Shown one piece after another: positions 38,630 through 49,175 of a stretch of 64,000 bases of DNA (position 1 is the stretch's first letter; every line of letters starts with the position of its first letter). The notes below the pieces were generated by a model. The model ran no database searches and was not told where the DNA came from. It was given only the letters and a program-made list of their open reading frames with translations. The translations under genes and the position numbers were made by a program. The stretch is from Isoetes taiwanensis (lineage: Eukaryota; Streptophyta; Lycopodiopsida; Isoetales; Isoetaceae): contig JAJEKV010000084.1 of NCBI GenBank assembly GCA_021234155.1, positions 3,041,702 through 3,105,701 of the forward strand, read 5' to 3'.

Positions 38630-39345
38630 GATTCCCATAGAGGATGTGGGACGAATGACACCTACGTGTTCCTCGCTCCGACACTTGGCCATCCCAAGTG
38701 GCAAGTATGACGTAGGGCCCTACCATGGTTATGTAGTCGCCACGGGAGAGGAATTCTCGTATTTGTACGATGGGAGCATTGTATAGATTCTGGGAGCGTC
38801 ATATTCTCGGACGAGTCAGCCGACATCGAGGATATCGAGGAGTCCGATACAGAAAGGCCAGGTCCGAGTAATACCGGAGTTCCGTTTGAGGACTTCACTG
38901 TACGTGATCCATCCGACTCTCCAATGCTAATTACCCTGACAAACGGAGAACATGTTAGAAGAAACATGCCTCGAGGATTTTGTAGTAAGTGAAAAGGCCA
39001 GAGGAGGTTGAACCTAGGCCAGCAGGCAAAAGAGGATGGGACTCTGAACGATGAAACTGACGAAGATGGTGCTGCCCAAAAAGATGAATTGTGGAGACCC
39101 AAGCCGTCATCCATCCCCATGAATCTGAGCCTGTGTAGGATTTCCCCTTGTTATTGTTGTTATTATATGTATCTTGATATGATGTTATTATGGTGATCCA
39201 CGCCTTCGAGTTGGTTATATATTTTATGTGATATTATGTGCTCATGTTTTTATGTTTCCATAGCTATGATGGTTCTGAGGAAGATGGGATGAATGACACT
39301 TCATTTCTTCCCACGTCAGACTCTTGTTCACCATCAAGAGCCTAA
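38630..39345 (+). pseudogene. Unrecognised acidic protein gene remnant, unit 3
   Basis: Seen: after acceptor tatag (38629) one frame runs through IPSGKYDVGPYHGYVVATGE and EEFSYLYDGSIV. After a 2-base shift near 38787 it continues with SDESADIEDIEESDTERPG, FEDFTVRDPSDSPM and MPRGFCSK. One TGA (38988-38990) interrupts before KGQRRLNLGQQAKEDG, NDETDEDGAAQKDELWRP. A ~130-bp intron (acceptor ttccatag, 39263) leads to YDGSEEDGMNDTSFLPTSD and a stop at 39343-39345. The codon pattern, length (~190 residues) and acidic clusters argue that it once coded. I do not recognise the family. It may be a transposon ORF or a host gene fragment. Confidence 0.5.
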
Positions 39346-39878
39346 CATCAGATAGACGGCCTCATATTAATGAGTTGCGATCTCCTCTTGATATATGATC
39401 GGGGCATCGTATATGAGCAGGAGTCACAGCAGCAGAGACTGTGGCAATACCGGAGCAGAAAGGTGTTAGCCTAAAACAGCCTCTTTTTAAGGTGCATGAT
39501 TGCCTTGTAGGCATCACCTTTATTGATGAAGATCGTGATCGGAGCAGATTAATGGCCTTTCTATATAAACACTCTTTAAAACCCTAGCCAACAATGCATA
39601 CAAGCTTCACATCTCGCACCCTTTGGATGACATCTATACGAAGCAGAAGGAGTATAGTATTATATAAGCAACAACACAAGTAAAAATCATGATATGTAGA
39701 TTATGAATAGTAAAGCAAGATACAGTTATAGCATAGCTGTTAAATTTCAAATTTTTGGCATCATGGCCTTGTTAAGTTTCAAACTTATGTCATCATGGCC
39801 ATGCTAAATTTAGTTAAATTTGATAGATGTGGCATCTACAATCACATAAAATGCATACCTCAAGTAATGAAAGCTTAT

Positions 39879-40529
39879 CCTCTAGCACTTAGCCTCCCTC
39901 TAGCACCTAGCATGGAATAATTTAAGGGCTAAACTTAGCTATGTGGCGATTTTTTAGCACATTTTCCAAACGAATTGGCTAAAGTAAATGGAAAAAATGT
40001 GGAAAAAAATAATAATTTTAGCTTAACTTTTTTCGGGACTGCACCAATCCTAGAACTCTTTAGCCAAACGCTAGAAAGTAAAAGAGTCAAATTTTGTATT
40101 GTTTAGCCAAACCACAGAAACTTTTAGAATGAATTTCGGGCTAGTTTAGCTAACATCATTCTAGTTTATAAGAAATAGATGATTAGTAGTTTAGTTTCTA
40201 GCATTATAAATTAATTTGAGACCTAGACTTGCTAGTTAGCGTTATTTTAGAATGTTTTCACAAAGAAAATGACTAAAATAAGTGGAAACAATTGAAAAAA
40301 AAGTATAGTGATTTGGCTTAATATTTTTCATTGGCCACACCAGAGAAATTTTTGGGTGATATTTGGGTTAGTTTAGCTAAACACTAGAAAGTATGAGAGG
40401 AAAAATGTGTAGAGTTTAGCTAAACCACAGAAAGTTTTAGGATTAATATCGAGCAGGTTTAGCTAAAGTCATTCTGGCTAATAAGAAATATGCGATGGTA
40501 CTAGAGGGAGGCTAGGCGCTAGAGGGAGG
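39879..40529. mobile_element. MITE-like element, unit 3
   Basis: Same element as 24597-25245, nearly identical. Confidence 0.6.
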
Positions 40530-40609
40530 AGAGAGGAGGCTAGGCGAGAGGAGAGATTCTGGCACCTAGCCCTCCTCTCTCCTCCCTCTAGCTCCTAGCC
40601 TCCCTCTAG
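40501..40609. repeat. GA/CT foldback, unit 3
   Basis: Same hairpin as 25217-25325. Confidence 0.75.
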
Positions 40610-40667
40610 TAACAAGCCCTCTTCTCTCTCCTCCCTCTAGCACTCTGGCCCTATTATCTCTCTAAAG

Positions 40668-41038
40668 TTAGGGTTTTGTCCACACTCTCTCACTAGGGTT
40701 TTGCATCAGGGCCCAAATTCTTGTATCAACGATGTTTTTGAGTCCCCATTTTGGATTCTAAGCGTTCAAAATATCTTCGAAGCAATACTTCTCTCTTGCC
40801 TATTCTCTCACTAGGGTTTTGCATCTAGGGCCCAAATTGTTGTGTTAATGAGTCCCACTTTTGGATTCTAAGCATTTGAAGCAACACTTCTCCTTACCTA
40901 TTCTCTCACTAGGGTTTTTGCTTCTAGGGCCCATATTGTTGTGTCAACAATAGTTTTGAGCCCTCATTTTGGATTCCAAGCGTCGAAAACATCTTTGAAG
41001 CAACACTTCTCTTTTGCCTATTCTCTTACTAGGGTTTT
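40668..41038 (+). promoter_or_regulatory. Telo-box minisatellite, unit 3
   Basis: Same array. One internal copy is about 15 bp shorter than in unit 2 (the stretch after ttctaagcat). Confidence 0.55.
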
Positions 41039-41062
41039 TGCTTCCTCGACCTCCAAGCAACC

Positions 41063-41387
41063 ATGGCCACTTGTGAAAGCCCCCTGCCCTGACCCGCACC
41101 TTGAGGGTGACATCCCCCCTCAAGCCACAACCGAAGCCCAAGCCCAACCCCAGCCCTCCAGACCCAGTCGTGCCAAGGCACGCCCACAACCTGTTGGCCC
41201 CTGGCATGACGAGCCCGCCTTGGCACGCCCACAACCTGTTGGCCCCTGGCATGACGAGCCCGCCTGGGAGAACCAAGTGGATGGGCCGCCCCTAAAACGA
41301 CGTCGACCAGACGGCAAGGACAAGGAAGAAGCCTCTTCCATGAGGAAAGAGGCATGGGCCAAAGCTCAATCAACAAGGTCAGCCTGA
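41063..41387 (+). CDS. Pro-rich hypothetical ORF, unit 3 (45-bp internal duplication)
   Basis: As in unit 2, with an in-frame tandem duplication of 45 bp (41177-41221 and 41222-41266) that doubles the ARPQPVGPWHDEPA block. Confidence 0.3.
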
Positions 41388-41652
41388 CAGGCTATTGATA
41401 GTGGCTCGTTTATTGGAGTGGCTCAAGCCCTCCAATAAACCAAGCATTGGCAGAGGCTGAGAAACAACTCGAGTTCCTTATTTTCAGCTTAGCAAGATTT
41501 GGTAAAACGTTTATTATTATTATTACTAACATTTCAAACGCCATGTTGATATGTTATGAGCGTGCTTTCCTCTTATTTAATGAGCCCAGAAGAGACGGCT
41601 TCTAAAAATTACTTACAAACCCAGTTTTAAAGTGGAAATTAACAGTTACGCT

Positions 41653-44600
41653 TCAGCTCAAATTTCTTCCCCCAATAGCTTGTCGTAAATAGTCTCTTGC
41701 CTCATAATATCTTCCAGCACCTTCGTACAAACTACAAACTACACTTTCTAGATGGGAATCCTTTTCCAATCCACTCCTCAGTCGTTCATACAAAGCTATC
41801 CCTTCCTCAAATTTACCGTTCTCTTGCAGAACTTTCAAAATGCTTCGATGACAACATGAATCCCTTGCAAGGCCAGATTTTTCCATTTCAAAATACACTC
41901 TCAATGCATCTCTGACCAAACCAGCATTCCCTAATGCAAGGACGACTGCATTATAATGCCTTATGTCTGGAATTATACCAAAGGATTGCATATCAAGAAA
42001 GAGTTTTTCTGCCAAATAGCCCTCTCTTCTCCTAGTGCATGCAGTGAGTAATATGAGGTATGTGACTGGAGTCGGGCGCAAAGCCCTGTTGTCGTCGATT
42101 TGAAAGAGTACTTGCTGAGCTTCTTTAAACAAGCCAGCTAGGGCATAGGCTTCCATCAAGTTGTTATATGCCACCTGATAATATAAGAAAAAAGAGTTTA
42201 ATCCTATGGGATAAACTGTTTAACACAATCAAGACAGTTAATGCAAGCAGAAACATAAACCTATACAACCATAAGTGTTTTATTCCAGGGCGATTTGACA
42301 TATGGCAAGAAAAGGTAAAAACCTCATGTAATTTAAACCCTTTCTTCTGTATTTCCTGGAATAAATCGGCAGCCTGCTTATATAAGCCTGCACAGCAAAA
42401 CCAAAGTGAAACTTAAATTGACAAATGGGCAGGAAGAAAACAATGGATAAACCTACAAGGCACCAAATTTTTACTTGCTGTCCTTTACCACAAATACCAG
42501 GAGAAGTGGACTTCCAGTCAATATTATAAAGTTCGTGACAAGTTATTCCAAATTCTCAATCTTATTAAGTTCTCGTGATTAAACAAGTTTCCAGATTCTC
42601 AATCTTATTAAATTCTCATACAAGATAAAATCACATGCAAATTAAAGAACATCTCAAAGGTACGCAGTGCCTATACCTGCTTTTGCGTAGCATTTTATCA
42701 TTTGAGCATAGATCTTTTCATCCAGCTCACAACCAGAGCCCCTCAATGTTGTGAAAAGGTTTATTGCTTTCCTTGTTTGACCACATTTAGTAAAAACACT
42801 GCATTATTAAAGACAGTAAAATTGAATACCTTCATTTAGTTGTTCAATAAGGGCAAAGCAATCTTTTACACAAAAAACCTTATCATGATATCATATGTCC
42901 TAAGTGATGCAGGAACTGCGGCAGTTTGCATGCCTGAATAGATTTTTATGGCTTCCATTAGTCTCCCTGCAGTAATAAGACTGATCAAACATTTATTTTT
43001 ACAGAAGAAAATGGAAAATTCAGACCAGGTTCAAGTTAACACACCAGCACGAAGAGCAGCTTTCATGATAACATTATATGCCGCAGTATCAAGAATCAAG
43101 CCACTACTCTCTATATTCAGCAGGAGGGCATCCAGCTCCTTCAACATTCCTACCGCATGCATAGTCCCCAATTAACTTCAAGCAACTGATAACACTTTTG
43201 TATTAAAAACAAAACCAGACTTACCCCCTTTGCTGTATATATTCACCACTGTACTCAAGAGCACAGTGTCTTGTAAAATACGAGATTCCTCTATGCCTTG
43301 TATGCAAGCAATTGCTTCTTCTAACTTGTTGCACTTCATATACATACTAACCATAGAATTTAGGATGAAATTACTAGGCACATGCTCATTCTTGAATAAA
43401 CCATCAAACAAACTCTTTGCTCTTTCATACTGGTGAGTGTTTCCATAGAACGCAATCAGATGACCAATTGTTTCCTCACTTTGCTTGAACCCCTTTTGAG
43501 CAGCTAACCAACAAAAATATTCAGCTTGAAGGATTTCCCCTGCAATATTTAATAATTATGCAACCCTTAAAATTTAGATGTACAACTAATTTATAAATTA
43601 AAAGGCAATAAAAGAAATTACTAACCAGCTTTAATGAGGACAAAAATAAGCTGATTATATAGTCCATCATCAAAAGCATAGGCCCCATCTTTCAAGTGAT
43701 TTAGCAACTGCATTGCCTGATCACGCTTAGCAAACTTAAAATACAGTTTCACCATTTGAATCACAGCAATGCCATCAACTTCAGCATACTTGGTAAAAAC
43801 ATTTTCTGCTTCCATCAGACGACCATTTTCGCCATATGCAGTTAACATCGTTGTCAGTATTATACCATTTGGGAAATATCCTTCTTGTTGCATATCTGCA
43901 AGAACCATGCCAGCTTTGTCGACCATGTTGGCTTTACAATACAGTTTAATGATTGTCCCATACAACACTTCATCAGGCTTGACTGAAGACCGCCTCATAA
44001 GTGCAAACAACTTTTCTGCCTCTTCAAAGAGATCATTATCTGCATACAAGTTTAGCATATTACTAAAAGCATTCATGTCTGCAGTACCAAGCTCGAGCAT
44101 TATGTCTAACACTTTAGAAGCCTTTTTGTTATATTCCCAACCTTTGCAAAACAAACGAGAAAAAATGCTCCAGGCTCTATTTGGAACTGTAAAGCCCTTT
44201 TTAAGGAGTTCTTCCAGAACGCGCACTGCCTCTTCATGCAGTGCACGTTTTAAATACATGTGGGCCATCACAAGGTAAGTACTTGCATCTATAAGAAGCC
44301 CAAGCTGGTTTACCTCCCTAAATAGCTGCTCAGCTTCTTCATAAAGCCCAGCCTTGCCATATATAGTAATGATTGTAGTATACACCACCTCATCTGCTGG
44401 ACACCCACTCTTTACCATCTCAGAAAATATTGATGCTGCGAGTTCATAGTTTCCAGCTTTATCACAGAGGTGCAACATAGATGAATAAGTGACCTTGTTT
44501 GGGCTTATCCCCTGCAACTTCATAGCTTGGAATGCTGCAAGTGCATCCTGGTATTTTTCTAGTTTCTCCATCATTTTAATAGCCATGTTATACACAATTT

Positions 44601-45738
44601 CATCAGGATAATGGCCAGCAACTTGCATGTCTTCAAACACTTTCAAACCTTCCACAAACTTTCCTAATGTCTTGTAGATGCCAACCATAAGAACAAAAGT
44701 TTGAGGAAGTGGCTGCACATTTGCTTCAATGATATCCTCCCAAAGAAGGTTGGCTTCATGCAGTCTTGAAGCTTTCTTAAGGGATGAGATCATCATAGTA
44801 AAAACGATAACAGAAGGCAGCAAACCTCGTTCTCGCATTGCCTCGTATATGAAAAGCATGTCATCAACATGCCCCCATTTCCTATACGCTAAGACCATGG
44901 AGGTAAACGCCACTTCATCTGGTTCACACCCAGAATCCACCATCTCCTTCAGAATTCCCTCTGCCAGTGCCAGCTTTCCGGCTTCCCCATATATTCTGAG
45001 AAGTATCGTGTATGCAATGACACTTGGAATGTAGCACATCTGCATCACCCCAACTGTATTTAGTTTCTTGCAACCAAATATATGAAGGAAAAAATTGCGT
45101 TCTGAAGGAAGAATCTTAGTCAAAATATGCCTTTTGAGAGAAGATGAAGAAGAACGTTTACCTGCAGTTTCATCCACTCAAAAAACTCTTGTGCTTGTTT
45201 CCAATTTTTCTGCTCCTTGAGCACCACACACATGTCTCTGAATGAGAGCTTGCCAATCCAAGGTGCCATTACATGTCGAATGTTGTAAGACCCGGAAGGT
45301 TCAGATGCAAGGCGCCGTACTCTAGCTATGGCTGACTGCACCAAGACTCTATACCTTTCAGGCCAGCGCGAATACCCACCTTCTGAATGGTACTGCTCCA
45401 TTTCTTCTGGAGTTCGACGGATCCACTTTGTAGCCTTAGCTTGGCTTCCCCTGATTCTTACGAAGCTGGCTTTCCCAAGCCTGGCGCTGTTGAATAATTC
45501 GGCGAGCTCCATCATCAGTTGGAGGGCGTCTGATTCTTCTACGTCTTTGATCCCTTCTGGAAATCCAATCACCATGTTTGCCATCGCTCAGCTTCCAACG
45601 CTCACCTTCAACGTCCAAATTTTGGCACTTTACTTGAACTCTGCTATTATAGAAAACATGAGATGGGCGATGGCGAGTGAAGAATAGATGGGAAGTGCGA
45701 CCTACAGATGGATACTGGGGATGATGAGTAACCTGCAT
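41653..45738 (-). CDS. EMB976: EMB976-like P-class PPR protein, unit 3 copy (best exon 2)
   Basis: Exons: 45738-45162, 45039-43626, 43539-43225, 43149-43045, 42966-42879, 42798-42677, 42387-42323, 42174-41653 (stop TGA). The large exon 2 is open throughout and shows P-type PPR repeats such as DEVVYTTIITIYGKAGLYEE. Lesions: one extra C in exon 1 near 45450 (cttcccctg against cttccctg in unit 2), two small insertions at about 44125-44165 that shift about 12 residues then restore the frame, and three added bases near 42094. Intron phases are the same as in unit 2. Family, transit peptide and role are as for the unit 2 copy. Reading units 2 and 3 together gives a complete protein, which supports a functional gene in the real genome. 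Confidence 0.87.
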
Positions 45739-47006
45739 AGGTAACGGACGGTTTATCCCATCCTACATATTCCTGCATATTGTTCGGGCATATTGTACTA
45801 TACTAAGATCTGGAAACCCAATGGGGTGTATTATGGTTTGGGGTGTATGTAGAATTTTTTCCACCACTAATCTTGTAGGATATTCCCCCTAGAGGCATGC
45901 GGGGCATTGGCCTGAAAGGAAGATGTGGTCAAACAGCCATGTTTTGACCCCATCGAATCAATAGAGACAAGAAATCAAATTCAATGGTTGTCAACTAAAT
46001 CGACAAGAGTAAATACAGGCACAGAAACATTAGCTGCTAATCCATCTTGTAAAAACAAGTTTGACAAAGAGATTGAAGGGGAATTGAATTGTAGCTGGCG
46101 GGAAGCACAATGAACTGCAAGTAGACTTGAGCAGCTGATGGATAATCTCAAATTAGCTCCTTAATGGCATTAAAACCTTTATCTGCTATTTTCCATCAAA
46201 ACTTCCAGTATACAAATTGCAGTCAGTAACAAATGAATATCTGCCCAGCAATAAAGTAAGTTGTCCTCAACGAATGCATGTGAATTGTGTCTTTGTAACA
46301 ATCTGCAAGAGAGATATCCAGCAACACACGCACCAAATCCAGCTCATTAAAGAAGTTTCCACTATAGATGAAAACGAAACTTTGTATATCTCAAGCGAGA
46401 TGTGGTTAATCATTAACCACTGATTAATCTGGCCATCCGATATCAACCAGGTGGTTAATGTGGCCAAAAAACCAGGCTTCAAACTGCGTGGTGGGCAGGG
46501 GGGAGGGGCAGAAATTTCAATCAACTGGTTCTTGCTGCTCATGGGCAATTTGATTCGCTCTAAAAACCATGCCAATCGCTTTTATGCTAGATTGATGAAG
46601 AGAGGAAGAGATTTGAGGCAAAATAGTGTCGGATCGACCAAAAAATACCTAAAAACAGTTGGTTCTTGGGCTTCAAACTGTGTTGCGCTTCATGGCTGAT
46701 ACACTGACCACATTAACCGCATCTCGCTTGAGATATACGGGCTGCCGATGAAAATGACAGACAAAGGAATTTGCCGTAAGGCCTCAACAACACATATCAA
46801 CGAAGCAAGATTTAAGCTTGGCTTGGCTAAAACTAAACCAGCAAAGAACACTCAAATCCTTGGCCTCAAACTCAATGATGCCGGAAAAGAATTTACTTCA
46901 AACCAAAGAAACAACGCCCTCTACGAATGGCAAAATGGAGATAGAAAGGCATGTGCAAGAGCACCACGCGCCCATCCACCCCTCGGACTACCAACACCAA
47001 AGCCCG

Positions 47007-47038
<32 letters not shown>

Positions 47039-47310
47039 TCCGTAGCACTACTCCTCCTTGGCCGTAATCGAGGGATCAAGCGTCAGCATTTACTATATTT
47101 ATATACCAATATGCCCACATACCATACACAATCATATGTAATAAATATATTGTTCATGACCTTGCGATGTTTATTTAGTGTAATTGGTTTAGTATTTTAC
47201 GTTGGGCTGTATACAAAATCATATATTGATTTTAGGGTCTGCATTTTTTGCCCTGGATTTTCATGGCAAGGGTTGGGTGTTGGCATCGCAGAAATATCAG
47301 CATGTTGCGT
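45739..47310. other. Spacer upstream of PPR gene, unit 3
   Basis: As in units 1 and 2, with the foldback at 46384-46738 and a 27-A tract at 47007-47033. An open plus-strand frame from 46748 crosses the poly-A (poly-Lys) and runs into the Copia LTR. I do not regard it as a gene. Confidence 0.45.
46384..46738. repeat. 355-bp foldback with ~27-bp inverted ends, unit 3
   Basis: gtatatctcaagcgagatg at 46384 is inverted as catctcgcttgagatatac ending at 46738. The match continues into (t/c)ggttaat. The unit 2 copy is 31066-31420. It may be a MITE, but no target duplication is clear. Confidence 0.6.
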
Positions 47311-48486
47311 TGTAATATCTCGTGTTGAGTTGCCTCAAGTTTCAGTTGATGCTTGCAATTCCAACCTTATTACAAATGGCTCCCTCCATGTGCTTTGGTT
47401 CGTGTGTTGCAATGATCAGATTAATATTCTCCAGGCAAATATCCATTCAGTACCTATGAATGAGCCAAATGACAATGATCCTGCAGGGTTAATAATGCTA
47501 CAGATACTGCATAAATATTTTCTAGGTTGAAGTCAAATGGTTGCAAGATTTCAATGGTTCATGGTGCTGGATAAATATTTCTAAATTCAAGCTCGATGGC
47601 TGCAAACAAGTTTGAATATTTATAGGAAGTCTTATTTCCTTTTAAAGTTGATATATGGCCAAATAATTGAGAGCCAAATCCAGATATGAAAAGCTCGGTG
47701 AAGGCTTCACCGTTGGTAACTCCTTATTCGTTTGCTTAATCGACGGACCTCCAAACGATAAATCTTGTATAATGCATGTCTAACTTTGTTTGATCGGATT
47801 AGCAAATGAATATCTGAAAAAATAGAATAGAATAGAATAGAATAGATTTTTTAACATCCACGAAGACCAAGTGCCCGTGGAACCCATACAATGTCTTAGT
47901 ACACTATTACTACTAGGAATAAAAAAAACCCTGCCTCAAAAGGTTTTCAAGGGAAAAATCTTTGCAGTAATGATGATAGACAAGCAGGAAAAAAATATAA
48001 GTAGACCATGATGACTACTGAGGGCTCAGTAATTGAAGGCGCTCATCTATAACCTCAAGTATGTTAATACCAAGTCACGCACTGATGGGGCTCTGATAAA
48101 TTTTGGGAGCGTGGAATGGATTGCTAAAGTCAAATAACGATTCCTGACCATCTCAAAAGCATGACATCTCAGCAGAGTATGGCTTTCATCTTCAATAACA
48201 TGTAACTGGCAACATGCACATAATCTCGCTTCTCGTGGCAATTGCGGTCGCTCCCATCTACCTGTCTCAATCCATAGCTTGGGGGAAAGAAGAAGAGCCA
48301 ATGAAACCTTCAGTACTTTGGTCAGTACCAAAGCTATAGTAACAACTGAAGTTTTATTTTTATGGTTGATTTGTTCTAGAAGTAAATGCTAATTAACTCT
48401 TCTAGTTAACTTTGAAATTTGGTGATACTGAAATTATCTAGTGATATCGATTATTAGCATTGAGAAGTGCAAATTAATAGTTTACA
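47311..48486 (+). mobile_element. Probable 5' LTR of a Copia-type retrotransposon
   Basis: It begins TGTAATATCTCG exactly where unit 3 stops matching units 1 and 2, and ends TTTACA five bases before a tRNA-Met-type primer binding site. It is interrupted by a LINE 3' end at about 47821-48345. No 3' LTR was found in the window, so the LTR assignment rests on TG..CA ends and position. Confidence 0.5.
47821..48345 (-). mobile_element. 5'-truncated LINE 3' end with (ATTCT)n tail, copy A
   Basis: On the minus strand a frame at 48331-48047 encodes ETGRWERPQLPREARLCACC, then IEDESHTLL, the CxxC..HxxxxC domain at the end of some LINE ORF2 proteins. A 3'UTR follows with a stem-loop (aaaggttttcaaggg region), then cgtggatgttaaaaaatct, then five ATTCT units (plus-strand AATAG at 47821-47845). 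It matches copy B at 54850-55370. Confidence 0.75.
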
Positions 48487-48491
48487 ACAAT

Positions 48492-48500
48492 TGGTATCAG
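48492..48500 (+). other. Primer binding site (initiator tRNA-Met type)
   Basis: TGGTATCAG followed by gaaac, six bases before the gag ATG. TGGTATCAGAGC is the common plant Copia primer site. Confidence 0.65.
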
Positions 48501-48505
48501 GAAAC

Positions 48506-49051
48506 ATGACAAACAAACTTGGTGCATCATTACTTAGTGCTATTGATGTGTTCAAAGATGGTGCGGGATTTCAAGTGTGGAAATGTAAAATTCAAGAAGC
48601 ATTGAAAATAGGAGGACTGTGGGGCCGGATCTTAGATGAAGAATAAGTTGTTGTCACATGGCAAACAAGACCTGATAAAGGTAAAACCTATGTTGTAGCA
48701 GCTAGTGATGGAAGCTCAATTGGAAAAGCAGTTGGTGGTGGAGGATCTAGTACTTTTGAACGTAGTAGTTCTTCATGTAGAGAAATCTCTAGAAAATCAC
48801 GTTTGCTTCAGGCTAGAAGTGTGATAAGCAGTTTAGTTAGCTCTAGAATTTTACTACAGCTAAGAGAACTGACTCTTAAATAGATGTGGGATTATATAAT
48901 ATCTGATTATGAGAGAAAAAACCTTCTCTCAATTAGATGTGCTACGAAAGAAGCTTAGAAAGCTCAAATACAATGATAATTATGACCTTGTTGAGATTTT
49001 TCAAAAATTTGACAATTTGATACCTCAACTTGAGGTTGTAGGAGTTCTAAT
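48506..49051 (+). pseudogene. Copia-type gag, 5' part
   Basis: The ATG at 48506 opens MTNKLGASLLSAIDVFKDG and QVWKCKIQEALKIGGLW, then a stop at GRILDEE. The frame resumes after shifts with MWDYIISDYE, FSQLDVLRKKLRKLKYNDN and FQKFDNLIPQLEVVGVLI, the usual end of the Copia gag UBN2-like domain. It is interrupted at codon VLI by the insertion at 49052 and continues at 57298 as TKEYQALP. It is degenerate and non-functional. Confidence 0.75.
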
Positions 49052-49175
49052 AGCATCGTCGGATCGTTATTCTGGGATGGGACGAGCAGCTATATATGTG
49101 CTCGTCCTTCTTGTGGCTCGTTATCGGCGTCTTCTCACAGCAGCATCTCTTTCCTTGTCCATTGCTTCCCACCCT

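Larger units (their letters stand above)
32004..47310. repeat. Tandem segmental duplication, unit 3 (~15.31 kb, right end cut by Copia LTR)
   Basis: Collinear with units 1 and 2 up to catgttgcgt at 47301-47310. It then switches to tgtaatatctcg, the probable start of a Copia LTR. Only about the last 15 bp of the unit are missing. Confidence 0.95.

Noticed and set aside
46748-47530. 260-codon plus-strand open frame
   Set aside because: It crosses a 27-A tract (poly-Lys) and continues into the Copia LTR. The frame is broken by tract length in units 1 and 2.
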